The notes under the pieces are model-generated. The model saw only the letters and a list, made by a program, of their open reading frames with translations, was not told the origin of the DNA and searched no databases. From positions 62,001 through 126,000 of the forward strand of contig NZ_LFCT01000017.1 of NCBI RefSeq assembly GCF_008692605.1: a stretch of 64,000 nucleotides of DNA, given 5' to 3'. The position numbers were made by a program, and so were the translations under genes. This document shows positions 44,102-55,472 of the stretch, in pieces. The DNA is from Sphingobium estronivorans. GTDB lineage: Bacteria; Pseudomonadota; Alphaproteobacteria; Sphingomonadales; Sphingomonadaceae. Each line of letters starts with the position of its first letter. The first letter of the stretch is position 1.

Positions 44102-45339
44102 ATTTCAACACCAAGGGCGCTGGCGACGGTGAAGATGTCCTTGTCGCCACGGCCGGAAAGATTGACGACGAGGATCTGGTCCGCGTCGAGCGTCGGGGCG
44201 ATCTTTTCGGCGCTGGCGACGGCATGGGCGGATTCGAGCGCGGGGATGATGCCTTCCAGCGCCGAGAGCTTCTGGAAGCTGGCCAGCGCCTCTTCGTCGG
44301 TGATGGGCATATATTCGACCCGGCCGATTTCGTGCAGCCAGCTATGTTCGGGGCCGATGCCGGGATAGTCGAGACCCGCCGAAATGCTGTGCGCCTCGGT
44401 GATCTGACCGTCTTCGTCCTGGAGCAGATAGGTGCGGTTGCCGTGGAGGATGCCTGACTTGCCGCCGGCAAGGGATGCGGCATGCTTGCCGTGCAGACCT
44501 TCGCCTGCGGCTTCGACACCGATCATCCTGACCTCGGCATCGTCGAGGAAGGGGTGGAACAGGCCGATGGCGTTGGAACCGCCGCCGACCGGCGCAATCA
44601 GCATGTCGGGCAGCCGGCCTTCCAGAGCCATGATCTGCTCGCGGGTTTCCTTGCCGATGATCGACTGGAAGTCGCGGACCAGTTCGGGATAGGGGTGCGG
44701 GCCTGCCGCCGTGCCGATGATGTAGAAGGTGTCGTGGACGTTCGAAACCCAGTGGCGCAGGGCATCGTTCATCGCGTCCTTGAGCGTCTGGGAACCCGAG
44801 ATCACGGGAATGACCTCCGCGCCCAGCAGCTTCATGCGGAAGACGTTGGGCTTCTGCCGCTCGACGTCTTTCGCGCCCATGAAGATCTTGCATTCCATGC
44901 CGAACAGGGCGGCGACGGTCGCGGTGGCGACGCCATGCTGGCCCGCGCCGGTTTCGGCGATGACCTTCTTCTTGCCCATGCGGCGGGCGAGGAGGGCCTG
45001 ACCGATGCAATTGTTGATCTTGTGCGCGCCGGTGTGGTTCAGTTCCTCGCGCTTGAGGTAGATTTTCGCGCCCTTGCCCTCAGGCGCGTCGGCGCGGAGG
45101 GCTTCGGTCAGGCGCTCAGCATAATAAAGCGGATTGGGGCGGCCCACATAGGAACGCAGCAGTTCGCTGAACTCGGCGTCGAAGGCCGGGTCCTGCCTGG
45201 CTTCCTTATAGACCTTTTCCAACTCGAGGATGAGCGGCATCAGCGTTTCGGCGACATAGCGGCCGCCAAAGGAGCCGAAATGGCCGGAAGCATCCGGCTG
45301 CGAGCGCAGGCTGTTGGACAAAATGGGGGTATCGGTCAT
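44098..45339 (-). CDS. trpB: Tryptophan synthase beta chain
   Basis: A 413-residue PLP enzyme that joins indole to serine. The PLP lysine is in [15 protein letters not shown], '[13 protein letters not shown]' is the carboxylate loop, and '[14 protein letters not shown]' [13 protein letters not shown] binds the PLP phosphate. The second ATG ([11 protein letters not shown]) matches family starts; an ATG 21 bases earlier is also in frame. Neither has a strong ribosome binding site. It forms the channelled alpha2-beta2 complex with TrpA. Confidence 0.97.
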   Translation of the reverse strand: MTDTPILSNSLRSQPDASGHFGSFGGRYVAETLMPLILELEKVYKEARQDPAFDAEFSELLRSYVGRPNPLYYAERLTEALRADAPEGKGAKIYLKREELNHTGAHKINNCIGQALLARRMGKKKVIAETGAGQHGVATATVAALFGMECKIFMGAKDVERQKPNVFRMKLLGAEVIPVISGSQTLKDAMNDALRHWVSNVHDTFYIIGTAAGPHPYPELVRDFQSIIGKETREQIMALEGRLPDMLIAPVGGGSNAIGLFHPFLDDAEVRMIGVEAAGEGLHGKHAASLAGGKSGILHGNRTYLLQDEDGQITEAHSISAGLDYPGIGPEHSWLHEIGRVEYMPITDEEALASFQKLSALEGIIPALESAHAVASAEKIAPTLDADQILVVNLSGRGDKDIFTVASALGVEI

Positions 45340-45435
45340 CGCTTCACTTTCGTCAGGCATGGATGGGGATCACTTCGCTCGGGGGAAGCGATCAACGCCA
45401 TCGGGTACCGATGCGCTTTGCGGTGAAGAACTGCC

Positions 45436-46077
45436 TCATGAGGACGCCGCATTGCAGAAGGCCATGATCTTGTCCACACTCTTGATGCCCGGCGCGCTTT
45501 CGACGCCGGACGAAACATCGACCAGCGGGGCGCCGGTGATGCGGATGGCTTGCGCGACATTGTCGATGCCAAGACCGCCCGACAGGCCCCATGGAGCGGA
45601 TATGGGAACGCCGCGCAGCAGCGTCCAGTCGAAGCGAAGTCCCATGCCGCCCGGCAGCGCCGCGCCTTCCGGGGTCTTCGCGTCGAACAGCAGCCGGTCG
45701 GCGGCGCCGGTGTAGGTCCTGGCGGCGTCTATGTCCGCGCGGGTCTTGACCGAAATCGCCTTCCAGACGGGAAGACCGAACCGCGCCCGGATGGCGGCGG
45801 ACCGCTCCGGGCTTTCCTGGCCATGGAGTTGCAGCGCGGTGAGGGCGTCGGTGGCGACGAGTTCGGAGAGAATTTCGTCGGTCGGGTCCACCAGCACGGC
45901 GATGCGCGCGATATGGGAGGGCACGGGCGCGGCGAGGGCGCGCAACTGCTCCGCTTCCACATGGCGCTGGCTTTTGGGGAAGTGGACGAAGCCCAGATGG
46001 GTCGCGCCGGCCTTGATGGCGGCGCCTACCGTGTCGGGCGTCGAAAGACCGCAGATCTTGATGGCGAGTCGGGACAT
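45436..46077 (-). CDS. trpF: Phosphoribosylanthranilate isomerase
   Basis: A 213-residue TIM-barrel enzyme that converts phosphoribosylanthranilate to its ribulose form in tryptophan synthesis. The catalytic Cys9 is in IKICGLSTPD and the general acid Asp is near LLFDAKTPEG; 'WGLSGGLGIDNV' and 'VDVSSGVESAPGIKS' bind phosphate. It lies about 100 bp before trpB on the same strand and nine bases after the acyltransferase gene. Confidence 0.96.
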   Translation of the reverse strand: MSRLAIKICGLSTPDTVGAAIKAGATHLGFVHFPKSQRHVEAEQLRALAAPVPSHIARIAVLVDPTDEILSELVATDALTALQLHGQESPERSAAIRARFGLPVWKAISVKTRADIDAARTYTGAADRLLFDAKTPEGAALPGGMGLRFDWTLLRGVPISAPWGLSGGLGIDNVAQAIRITGAPLVDVSSGVESAPGIKSVDKIMAFCNAASS

Positions 46078-46086
46078 GCAGGCGCT

Positions 46087-46956
46087 TTAGGCGGTTGGCT
46101 GCGTCAGGTCCATGTCGTGCAGGGCGAGCCATTGGTCGGCATGGTCGATACAGGCTTTGCCGAGGAAGGCATCCACCTGATCCATGATCTGGTCGTCGGT
46201 CAGGATCGCCGGATCGAGCGGGGCGTGCCAGCGAACACGGAAATTCGGCCCCTGTGTGCGGACCAGATAGAAGGGAAGGAATTTCGCGCCGACCTTGCGC
46301 GCAAGCCGGAGCGCGACGGAAAGGTTGCCTGAGGGTGGCAGGTCGCGACCGAAGCGCGGGAACCAGACCTGCCTATCGCGGCGCTCATCGAGCAAGATGT
46401 AGAGGGTCGCCCGGTCTTTGGTGGTGAGATGCTTGAGGATGCCGCGGGCGGCGCCGTCGCCGGTGATGGCCTCCCCCATATAGCTGGAGCGGGCGCGTTT
46501 CAGCATGGCGGCCTGTTCCGCGTTTTCGGGCGGGTCATAGACGCCCAGGCCGGGCCGGTCGGTCGACGCCTTGATATGCGCGGCGAGCAGGTCCCAATTG
46601 CCGAGATGGACGGCCAGCGCGATCAGCGGGCCGGGGGCGTCCAATATCGCCTGATAGCCGTCGCGGTCTTCCACCGTGATATGGTTCTTCTCGATCAGCC
46701 GGTCGATGTTGGTGAGTTCCGCCATGGTGCGACCCAGGTTGAACCAGCGGCGGGTGAGCATCGCCTCACAAGTGGCTTCGTCCAGATCGGGGCGGAGGAT
46801 GTTCAGGTTTGCGCGGGCGCGCCGATCGCGCAGCTTCATGTTTTTGCGGGCGATGTTCGCGGACAGCCAGCCACCCAGCCAGGACGCGACGGAGGCGGGC
46901 AGCAGGCGGAGCAGCGTGAAGAGAAAGGGGTTGGAGAGCATCTTCCCAAGCGTCAT
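46087..46956 (-). CDS. HtrB/LpxL-like acyltransferase
   Basis: A 289-residue membrane-bound acyltransferase. The catalytic HxxxxD motif is His117-Asp122 (AVHLGNWDLL), one N-terminal membrane segment is present (about 9-35), and 'RDRQVWFPRFGR' and 'LPFYLVRTQGPNFRV' follow the lipid A late-acyltransferase pattern. LpxL adds lauroyl chains to Kdo2-lipid A. Sphingomonads replace LPS with glycosphingolipids, so the true substrate here is uncertain. A divergent glycosyltransferase gene begins 40 bp away. Confidence 0.88.
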   Translation of the reverse strand: MTLGKMLSNPFLFTLLRLLPASVASWLGGWLSANIARKNMKLRDRRARANLNILRPDLDEATCEAMLTRRWFNLGRTMAELTNIDRLIEKNHITVEDRDGYQAILDAPGPLIALAVHLGNWDLLAAHIKASTDRPGLGVYDPPENAEQAAMLKRARSSYMGEAITGDGAARGILKHLTTKDRATLYILLDERRDRQVWFPRFGRDLPPSGNLSVALRLARKVGAKFLPFYLVRTQGPNFRVRWHAPLDPAILTDDQIMDQVDAFLGKACIDHADQWLALHDMDLTQPTA

Positions 46957-46996
46957 ACAGCAGCGGTCGGGGTGGTAAAGGGTTTGGGTCTTCGCG

Positions 46997-48115
46997 ATGA
47001 ATTTCGCCTTTTGGCTGTGGATGCTGTTGCAAGGGCTGAGCGTGGCCGGGGTGCTGAATTATTGGCGGCATGTTCCCGCAAATCGGCAGGAAGAGGCGCC
47101 GGAGGGTGTCGTGTTGCTGCTGTCGGTCCGGGATGACTGGGATGGCGGCGCGGAACTGATCGCGCGGTTGAGGGCGCAGACGGCGCGGTTCCGGTTGGTG
47201 ATCGCGACTTCCGGGGATTGCGCGGCGGCGGAGGCTTTGGCAGCCCGTGAGCGAGAATGGGTGCAGCTTGTCCGCGCGGGCGTCGCGGTGGATGAGGGGC
47301 AGAAGGTGCACAAGCTGCGAGCGGCCTTGCGGGCGTTGCGGCCGGAGGATCGCTATCTGGTTTTCGTGGATGCGGATATCCAGCCTCCGGCGCGGCTGGT
47401 GGGGCGATTGCTCTTTCCTCTGGTGCGCGGAAAGGCGGACATCACGACCGGCTACCGACTGTTGCTGCCGGAGGCGCGGGTCGTGGCCGCGCTGGTGGGG
47501 GCGGTGGAAATGCAGTTGGCGACCCTGCCGCGTGCCGCGAGCGCGACTATGCCGTGGGGGGGCGCCATGGCGCTGACGCGGGAGGTGGCGGAACGGCTTG
47601 ACCTGGATGCGGCGCTGGCGGGGCGCCTGTCCGATGACATGACGATTGGCCTTGCCGGATGGCGCGCGAAGCTGCGGCTGCGGCCGGTGCGGGACCTGCT
47701 GGTGGGATCGCCGCTGGAGGCGCGGGGCGCGCTTGATTTCGGGGTGCGGCAATATCGGCATATCGTGACGAACAGTCCGGGCATGTGGCAAATCGCCTGC
47801 GCGGTGGTTGCGGCGCAGGCGCTGGGCTGGGTCTGGGCATTGGTCTGGGGCGGTTTGGGCGCCGTGGCCGTGGGCTATGGCGCGGCGGTCGGACGGATGC
47901 TGCTGCGGCGGCGGATCGTTGCCGCCGTGCTGGAGGTGGAGCAGGTCCGGGCGGCGCGGCGATCGCTCTGGTGGGATGTGCTGGCGCCCTTTGCCGTGTG
48001 CTGGGCGCATTTTGGGATGCAATTGGCGGCCGCTTGTTCAAGCCGGATCAGATGGGGCGGCTTTGATTATCGGGTGAAAAGGGGGAAAGTCGTGCGGATG
48101 GAGCGCGCAAGGTAG
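46997..48115 (+). CDS. Membrane glycosyltransferase, GT2/GT21 (ceramide glucosyltransferase-like)
   Basis: A 372-residue enzyme with an N-terminal membrane anchor (about 1-21) and two or three C-terminal membrane helices (about 262-330). The GT-A catalytic pattern is D,D,D plus (Q/R)xxRW: Asp125 and Asp127 (VDADIQ), Asp213-Asp214 (SDDMTIG) and Arg251-Gln-Tyr-Arg254-His255, where His replaces the usual Trp. This layout matches GT21 enzymes such as ceramide glucosyltransferases and HpnI. The acceptor could be ceramide, diacylglycerol or a hopanoid. A role in the glycosphingolipid that replaces LPS in sphingomonads is attractive but unproven. Confidence 0.85.
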   Translation: MNFAFWLWMLLQGLSVAGVLNYWRHVPANRQEEAPEGVVLLLSVRDDWDGGAELIARLRAQTARFRLVIATSGDCAAAEALAAREREWVQLVRAGVAVDEGQKVHKLRAALRALRPEDRYLVFVDADIQPPARLVGRLLFPLVRGKADITTGYRLLLPEARVVAALVGAVEMQLATLPRAASATMPWGGAMALTREVAERLDLDAALAGRLSDDMTIGLAGWRAKLRLRPVRDLLVGSPLEARGALDFGVRQYRHIVTNSPGMWQIACAVVAAQALGWVWALVWGGLGAVAVGYGAAVGRMLLRRRIVAAVLEVEQVRAARRSLWWDVLAPFAVCWAHFGMQLAAACSSRIRWGGFDYRVKRGKVVRMERAR

Positions 48116-48226
48116 CTTTATATCCCGCCTTTCATCCGCCCCGAACATTGCCAAATCTCATTTCCTGCACCAACCTGTGTGCTGCCGGGACATGGCGACG
48201 TTGCAGAGTTTTCGGGGAGGAACAGG

Positions 48227-48739
48227 ATGAAGCGGCTGCTGTTGCTGATGGCGCTCTGGCCGATGGCGGTGCAAGCCGCACCCACCCCCTGCGCTGACGC
48301 GCCACGATTGGCGGAACCCTGGACCAGTTGGACGCAAAACGGCGCGGCGGTGGCCGGTGGCACAGCCTCCACCGCGCCGCGCCTGATCCTGGGCAAGCCG
48401 GTCACGGCCAACCTGCGTCCCGGCGCTCAGGTCCAGTTCGCCGTTCCGCCAGGCAAAATGGTGCCGAAAAGCTATGCCGGCCTCTTCACCCTGGCCGTGA
48501 AGGATGCCGCGCGGATTGGCATCGCCCTATCGGAAAGCGCATGGGTCGATGTAGCGACGGGATCGACGGCGCTCCCTTCCGTCGATCATGGTCATGGTCC
48601 GGATTGTTCGGGCATCGGCAAGATCGTCTGGTTCGACCTTCCATCGGGGCTTCATACCGTCCAGGTTGCGGGTGCACCCCGATCGACCATCCGCATCATG
48701 GTGGCAGACGCCCGCGCCAACCAGCCACGCGTCCGGTAA
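48227..48739 (+). CDS. Secreted protein of unknown function
   Basis: A 170-residue protein with a signal peptide (about 1-18, ending VQA-A). GGGGAGG sits six bases before the ATG, fixing the start. The mature part has two cysteines and a beta-rich pattern ('GAQVQFAVPPGKMVPKSYAGLFTLAVKDAARIGIALS') that resembles small beta-sandwich domains. I do not recognise the family. It ends one base before the MaoC gene on the other strand. A role linked to the neighbouring glycosyltransferase is possible but has no sequence support. Confidence 0.75.
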   Translation: MKRLLLLMALWPMAVQAAPTPCADAPRLAEPWTSWTQNGAAVAGGTASTAPRLILGKPVTANLRPGAQVQFAVPPGKMVPKSYAGLFTLAVKDAARIGIALSESAWVDVATGSTALPSVDHGHGPDCSGIGKIVWFDLPSGLHTVQVAGAPRSTIRIMVADARANQPRVR

Positions 48740-48740
48740 T

Positions 48741-49205
48741 TCACATAGGCCGCGTTCGGAACATGGCGATGGGGATCATCGTCAGTACCGGCTCGTCGCG
48801 CTGGTTGAACAGCGTGATCCGCGACTTGACGATGCCCATTTCGGGGCGGCTTCTCGACGCTTTTTTCTCGATCACCTCGGATGTGCCGCGCAGCGTGTCG
48901 CCCGGCCGCACGGGTTGCAGCCAGCGCAGTTCGTCCACGCCCATCGCGCCCAGGCTTGCCGCCTGAACGCCGGGGTCCTTCTGCCAGGCGGCGACCATGA
49001 TCTTCATAGAAAGCGCCGTGGTGTGCCAACCGCTGGCGGCCAGGCTGCCGAAATGGGTCTGCGCCGCCGCATCGTCCGACAGGTGAAAGGGCTGCGGGTC
49101 GAACTCGGCGGCGAAGGCCAGGATTTGCTCCCGGTCGACACTGACTGGACCGAATTCGTTCCGGTCGCCAATCTGGACATCTTCAAAATACACGATCTCG
49201 CTCAC
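48741..49205 (-). CDS. MaoC-like hydratase/dehydratase
   Basis: A 154-residue hot-dog-fold protein starting at a GTG with AAGGA seven bases upstream (an ATG 18 bases earlier lacks a site). The hydratase motif is present as 'FDPQPFHLSDDAAAQTHFGSLAASGWHT', giving the catalytic Asp and His. Substrates are usually enoyl-CoA thioesters, and the specific one cannot be read. It stands alone between converging and diverging genes. Confidence 0.9.
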   Translation of the reverse strand: MSEIVYFEDVQIGDRNEFGPVSVDREQILAFAAEFDPQPFHLSDDAAAQTHFGSLAASGWHTTALSMKIMVAAWQKDPGVQAASLGAMGVDELRWLQPVRPGDTLRGTSEVIEKKASRSRPEMGIVKSRITLFNQRDEPVLTMIPIAMFRTRPM

Positions 49206-49279
49206 ACCCGTTTCCTTCTGCAACGGGCCGAAACTTAGGAATGCTTTACGTTTCCGTCAAGTTGCCGTCGGCGACACCG

Positions 49280-50554
49280 TCAATTCTTTATGAGGCCCGC
49301 GAGCACCGCCGCGTCACCGTCGCTCGCCACGGCAGCAATCCCCAGCAGGCGCGCCAGCAGAGGATAAACATCGACATTGGTAAAGTCCGCCGGCGCGCGA
49401 AAGCGGGTGTCGAAGGCTGGACCATAAGCGATGAACAGCGCCTGCATCTCCGGTGCCCTGTCGTCCCAGCCATGATCGCCGCCGGCAAAGGGCTTGGCGG
49501 GTGCAGTCGGCTGGATAATCCAGCCGGTTTGCGCCAGGCAGAAATAGGGCGGAATGCGCCGATGCGTGCCATAGTGGAAACGGTTGGGCATCTCGCCCTT
49601 CCGCCAGCATTGCATGTGCGGTTGCGGTTTCAGGAGCCTCGCTTCCAAAGCCGTCTCACGTCCCGGCTGCGCGGCGAGGCTGGCATAAGGGCCGCTCTCG
49701 ACGATGCGATAATCGGCGGGGTTCGCAACCCTGTCCATCGCCACCACCCGTTCGCTGCTCTTCTGCGCCATCCCATGGTCGGAGACGATGACCAGATTGG
49801 CCGGTTGGTCCAACTCCTTCAGACCGGCCATCAATCGGCCGATTTGCCCGTCCACCTCTGCCACGGCCTGCGTCGCTTCCGACGAGTCCGGTCCATTTTC
49901 ATGGCCTGCCGTATCGACGGCATCGAAATAGAGCGTCAGGAAGCGCGGTCGGATGTTCGTCGGGCGGCGCAGCAGGTCCAGCACGCCGTTCACGCGCTGC
50001 TCCCCGGAAATTGCCTCGTTGAACTGCGCCCAGTCGCTGGGGCGTGTGCCGCCGGTGATCCGATGGGGCCAGTCCGCAGTCTTCGTCCCGCCCCAGGCGA
50101 CGTTGGAGCCGGGCCAGAACAGGGTCGCCGCGCGCACGCCGGTCTTTTCCGCCGTGACCCAGATCGGTTCGGCCTCGTTCCACCAATAGGGATCGTCGGT
50201 CGCCATAGTGAATTTCTCGCCGGGCCGCGAGGAATCCTCCATATTGTTGGCAACGATGCCGCTGCGGTCGGGCCGGTCGCCGGTGACGATGGCCCAGTGA
50301 TTGGGAAAGGTCTTGGTGGGGAAGGAAGCGCGCATGGAGGCTTCGACGCCGCCCGCTGCCAGCCCATTCAGGTTCGGCGACACGCCGCGCTTGAGATAAT
50401 CGGGCCGGAATCCGTCGATGGATAGGAGGATCGTGACCGGCTGCCGCTGTTCGACGGGCGCGGCCATGGTGGATGCGGGGCGCTGCCCGGCCGGCGCACA
50501 GGCGGACAGCGCGAGGAAAGCCAGGCAGGCAAGGGACAGAGGGCGCAAAACCAT
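49280..50554 (-). CDS. Lipoprotein nucleotide pyrophosphatase/phosphodiesterase (ENPP-like)
   Basis: A 424-residue alkaline-phosphatase-superfamily enzyme. A lipoprotein signal ends at Cys19 (LALSAC). Metal-binding Asp47 (SIDGF), the nucleophile Thr82 in FPTKTFPNH, 'FDAVDTAGHENGP' and 'SDHGM' complete the two-zinc centre of nucleotide pyrophosphatases. It should act in the periplasm on nucleotide or phospholipid-like diesters. The chosen ATG follows a short gap (47 bp) after the DNA glycosylase gene on the same strand. Confidence 0.9.
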   Translation of the reverse strand: MVLRPLSLACLAFLALSACAPAGQRPASTMAAPVEQRQPVTILLSIDGFRPDYLKRGVSPNLNGLAAGGVEASMRASFPTKTFPNHWAIVTGDRPDRSGIVANNMEDSSRPGEKFTMATDDPYWWNEAEPIWVTAEKTGVRAATLFWPGSNVAWGGTKTADWPHRITGGTRPSDWAQFNEAISGEQRVNGVLDLLRRPTNIRPRFLTLYFDAVDTAGHENGPDSSEATQAVAEVDGQIGRLMAGLKELDQPANLVIVSDHGMAQKSSERVVAMDRVANPADYRIVESGPYASLAAQPGRETALEARLLKPQPHMQCWRKGEMPNRFHYGTHRRIPPYFCLAQTGWIIQPTAPAKPFAGGDHGWDDRAPEMQALFIAYGPAFDTRFRAPADFTNVDVYPLLARLLGIAAVASDGDAAVLAGLIKN

Positions 50555-50601
50555 GAGCTTCCGCTTAACAGCTGGATTGCGACGATACAGTGACGAAGGC
50601 G

Positions 50602-51123
50602 TTATTCGCCCACAAAATCCGCCAGCGCCATCCACGCCGTACGCTTTGCGTCCCGCGACATGCTGGCAAAGGCGCCGGAGGAGGAGGGGAGGTCGATCAG
50701 CGTCAATCCGGCCCGCTCGCCAAGCTGCCGCCGCCCATGCAGCGCCGCCGTCCTGCCGTTGAAGGCAATCGCCTCCAGCATCGGCAGCCGCGTCACGAAA
50801 GCGCCCAGATCGCGCAACTCCGCGCCTCGGATGGCGCTGTCCAGGCTGCCCGGACGATCCGCGCTTTCGATCACGTCCCACAGGCCGACCTGCCGCGCCT
50901 TCAGCCGCTTCAACCGCATGGCATAGGGCTGGCTGCGCAGATCCTCGCCCAGCACGTCGCCGATCAGCGCCCAGAAGGCATTGCCGCGATGGGCATAATA
51001 TTCGCCCTGCTTGATCGACGCGTCGCCGGGCAAGCTGCCGAGGATCAGCAGCCGTGTCCCCTCATCGACACTGGGCGGAAAGGCCGCCTTGCGCCGGGCG
51101 GGTATCTGTCCCGGGCGCAACAT
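50602..51123 (-). CDS. Hypoxanthine-DNA glycosylase (UDG family 6)
   Basis: A 173-residue member of the UDG superfamily. The motif LILGSLPGDASIKQGEYYAH, followed by RGNAFW, is typical of DNA-deoxyinosine glycosylases, and the C-terminal LPSSSGAFASMS provides the second active-site loop. It should remove hypoxanthine arising from adenine deamination. Lying seven bases after ychF, it is likely in the same transcript. This is the second UDG-superfamily gene in the window (the other is at 20.1 kb). Confidence 0.9.
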   Translation of the reverse strand: MLRPGQIPARRKAAFPPSVDEGTRLLILGSLPGDASIKQGEYYAHRGNAFWALIGDVLGEDLRSQPYAMRLKRLKARQVGLWDVIESADRPGSLDSAIRGAELRDLGAFVTRLPMLEAIAFNGRTAALHGRRQLGERAGLTLIDLPSSSGAFASMSRDAKRTAWMALADFVGE

Positions 51124-51130
51124 GGATCGA

Positions 51131-52231
51131 TCAGACGTTGAAGCGGAACAGCATGATATCGCCGTCCTGCGTCACATATTCCTTGCCTTCTGACCGCCAC
51201 TTGCCCGCTTCCTTGGCTCCGGCCTCGCCGTTGAACTGGACGTAATCGGCATAGGCCATGGTTTCGGCGCGGATGAAGCCCTTTTCGAAATCAGTGTGGA
51301 TCGCGCCCGCGGCCTGCGGCGCCTTCGACCCCTTGGACACGGTCCAGGCGCGCGCTTCCTTCGGCCCCACGGTGAAGAAGGTGATGAGGCCCAGCAATTC
51401 GTAACCCGCCCGGATGATCCGCGCGAGGCCGGCTTCTTCCAGCCCCAGTGCCTCCAGATACTCCGCGCGCTCCTCGACCGGCATGGTGATGAGTTCAGCC
51501 TCGATGGCGGCCGAGACGATGACGGCCTTGGCGCCCTCGGCCGCGGCCTTCTCGAACACGCGCGCCGAATGGGCGTTGCCCTCCGCCGCGCTGTCTTCCT
51601 CGACATTGCAGACGTACAGCACGGGCTTGGCGGTCAGCAGTTGCGCCTGACGGAAGATGCGCTCTTCTTCGTCATCACCCGGCTGCGTCAGCCGCGCGGG
51701 CTTACCGTCGCGCAGCAGGTCCAGCGCCTTGCTCAGCACCGACGCCGCAGCCTTTGCTTCCTTGTCGCCCTGCGCTGCCTTTTTGGCGAAGTTCGGGACG
51801 CGCTTTTCGAGGGATTCCAGATCCGCGAGCATCAACTCGGTCTCGACCGTCTCCGCATCTGCGATGGGATCGACCTTGCCCTCGACATGAGTGATGTCGT
51901 CATCCTCGAAACAGCGCAGCACATGGACGATGGCATCCACTTCGCGGATGTTCGCCAGGAACTGGTTGCCCAGACCCTCGCCTTTGGAGGCGCCACGCAC
52001 CAGCCCGGCAATGTCGACGAAGGCCAGTTGCGTTTCGATGATCTTGGCCGATCCGCCGATCTTCGCGATGGTCTGAAGCCGCTCGTCCGGCACGGCGACC
52101 TGCCCGACATTGGGTTCGATGGTGCAGAAGGGATAGTTCGCCGCCTGCGCTGCCTGCGTCTCGGTCAGCGCATTGAACAGGGTGGACTTGCCCACATTGG
52201 GAAGCCCGACGATACCGCAACGAAAACCCAT
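51131..52231 (-). CDS. ychF: Ribosome-binding ATPase
   Basis: A 366-residue Obg-type ATPase. The P-loop is GLPNVGKST (9-17), a coiled-coil arm lies around 130-190, and the C-terminal TGS domain contains '[41 protein letters not shown]'. YchF binds ATP rather than GTP and acts on the ribosome, with links to redox and stress control. GAAGG precedes the ATG by about eight bases. In many alphaproteobacteria it follows pth; here pgm and a DUF2490 gene lie between. Confidence 0.97.
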   Translation of the reverse strand: MGFRCGIVGLPNVGKSTLFNALTETQAAQAANYPFCTIEPNVGQVAVPDERLQTIAKIGGSAKIIETQLAFVDIAGLVRGASKGEGLGNQFLANIREVDAIVHVLRCFEDDDITHVEGKVDPIADAETVETELMLADLESLEKRVPNFAKKAAQGDKEAKAAASVLSKALDLLRDGKPARLTQPGDDEEERIFRQAQLLTAKPVLYVCNVEEDSAAEGNAHSARVFEKAAAEGAKAVIVSAAIEAELITMPVEERAEYLEALGLEEAGLARIIRAGYELLGLITFFTVGPKEARAWTVSKGSKAPQAAGAIHTDFEKGFIRAETMAYADYVQFNGEAGAKEAGKWRSEGKEYVTQDGDIMLFRFNV

Positions 52232-52296
52232 GGAACTGCCTTCACGTCAGAATGATTGGCCGCGCCGATAGCGCCTTCTGGTCGCAAAGGCCAGCC

Positions 52297-52983
52297 TCAG
52301 TGCCGGAAGAAGACGGAGACTGACGCCACATGGTTGACCCGGATATTGCCGTCCCGTTGGTTTATATATTGGTTGAGATAGCCGATTTCCGCTGTTGAGG
52401 CTCCGCCCAGACCCAATTCCGCACCGATAAAGCTGCGCAATTGATCGAAGCCGCCCTTCGCACCCCAATCGGTGCTGTTGAGTGCGACGAACCCCTCACC
52501 ATAGATCAGAGCATTCACTGCATCGCTTCCGGGTTTCAGCGGCTTTTCGTAGCGCAGCATCTCGCGCAGCCGCCAGCCCATATCCTCGCCATCGGATCGC
52601 CAGCGCTGCTCCAGCCGGGTTCGGGACGACAGTTCGCCGCCCCAGGGCTTGCCCATGGTCCAGTTCAGTTGCTGGAAGCTGCGCTCCTCATTCACATCCC
52701 GGCCGCCATCGACCGGCAGCACGATATGCGCATAGCCCTGATAGGCCGTGAGGCTGGGCGACAGCTTCCACCCGATCGCCCCGCGCAGCATGAACTGGTC
52801 CAGCCGCGAAACGCCATCCCCGACACGCGGTTGCACCTCCGCGAAATAGACGAGCTTTCCTGAAACCGAACCCATGGCGGTCAGGTTGATCCAAAGCTGT
52901 TCGTCCTGGCTCGTCCGTGCGGTGGCGGTCCCTGCGACGCTCAGGCTGGCGCAAAGGGCGAGGGCATGGAAAAGGCGGCGCAT
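52297..52983 (-). CDS. DUF2490 outer-membrane-type protein
   Basis: A 228-residue protein with a signal peptide (about 1-22, ending ATA-R) and a beta-rich body. 'DEQLWINLTAMGSVSGKLVYFAEVQPR' and 'SRTRLEQRWRSDGEDMGWRLREMLRYE' are typical DUF2490 stretches, and the last residues (SVSVFFRH) resemble a beta-barrel end. The family is thought to sit in the outer membrane; its function is unknown. AAGGAA is six bases before the ATG. Confidence 0.88.
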   Translation of the reverse strand: MRRLFHALALCASLSVAGTATARTSQDEQLWINLTAMGSVSGKLVYFAEVQPRVGDGVSRLDQFMLRGAIGWKLSPSLTAYQGYAHIVLPVDGGRDVNEERSFQQLNWTMGKPWGGELSSRTRLEQRWRSDGEDMGWRLREMLRYEKPLKPGSDAVNALIYGEGFVALNSTDWGAKGGFDQLRSFIGAELGLGGASTAEIGYLNQYINQRDGNIRVNHVASVSVFFRH

Positions 52984-53077
52984 CGGGGTTCCTTGCAAGG
53001 CATTATGATGCTCGCCCCTTAACGCGCCGCCTTTTTCCGGTCTGTTGCCGGACGGTAAGAATCGATGGCGCCAGCGT

Positions 53078-54742
<1,665 letters not shown>

Positions 54743-54812
54743 CTATGGCCCAGCAATGCGACAATCCGCAATGAGGGCCAGCCGTTCCGTCGCGAGGGCG
54801 GGGCGGACGGCC

Positions 54813-55382
54813 TCAGTCCGCCAGCCGCAAGGCTACCTCATTCATGAAACGGGCATCGTCTCCCTTGGCCAGCCATTCGGCTTCGGCCCCGACGGCGCCC
54901 AGCATGTCGGACAGCGCATCCATTTCGCTCTTGTGATAATTGCCCAGCACATAGCCATGCACCCGTTCCTTGTGCCCGGGATGCCCGATGCCGATCCGCA
55001 CGCGCCGGAAGTCTGCGCCGATATGCGCGTCGGTGGAGCGCAACCCGTTATGGCCCGCATTGCCGCCGCCGCGCTTCACCTTGACCTTCATCGGCGCCAG
55101 ATCGAGCTCGTCGTGGAAGACGGTCACATCCTCCGGCGTCAGCTTGTAGAAGCGCATCGCCTCTCCGACCGAGCGGCCGCTTTCATTCATGAAGGTGGCG
55201 GGTTTCATCAATATGATCTTCTCGGGGCCGATCCTGCCTTCCTGCACCCAGCCCTGAAACTGCTTCTTCGGCGCCGAAAAGCGATGGATGTCCGCGATCA
55301 CATCCACGGCCATGAAGCCGACATTGTGCCGGTTCATCGCATATTGGGTGCCCGGATTGCCAAGGCCCACCCAGATCTGCAT
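54813..55382 (-). CDS. pth: Peptidyl-tRNA hydrolase
   Basis: A 189-residue enzyme that rescues peptidyl-tRNA. Asn9 and His19 (GLGNPGTQYAMNRHNVGF) and the aspartate in 'VFHDELDLAPMKVKVKRGGGNAGHNGLRS' form the active site. A GGAG lies ten bases before the ATG and directly abuts the T-tract of the rplY terminator, so it can only be translated from transcripts that pass that terminator or start just downstream of it. Confidence 0.97.
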   Translation of the reverse strand: MQIWVGLGNPGTQYAMNRHNVGFMAVDVIADIHRFSAPKKQFQGWVQEGRIGPEKIILMKPATFMNESGRSVGEAMRFYKLTPEDVTVFHDELDLAPMKVKVKRGGGNAGHNGLRSTDAHIGADFRRVRIGIGHPGHKERVHGYVLGNYHKSEMDALSDMLGAVGAEAEWLAKGDDARFMNEVALRLAD

Positions 55383-55395
55383 CGCGCGTTTACTC

Positions 55396-55433
55396 CAAAG
55401 AAAAATCCCGCTCGCCGGGTAGGCAAGCGGGAT
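55396..55433 (-). terminator. Intrinsic terminator after rplY, ending at the pth ribosome binding site
   Basis: On the minus strand ATCCCGCTTGCC pairs with the following GGCGAGCGGGAT around a short loop, then runs into TTTTTCTTT, which is followed at once by the GGAG of pth. Strong by sequence. Confidence 0.9.
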
Positions 55434-55472
55434 CGAAATTTCCAGTCCCGAAGGACTTTCCCGTCGAAAGGC

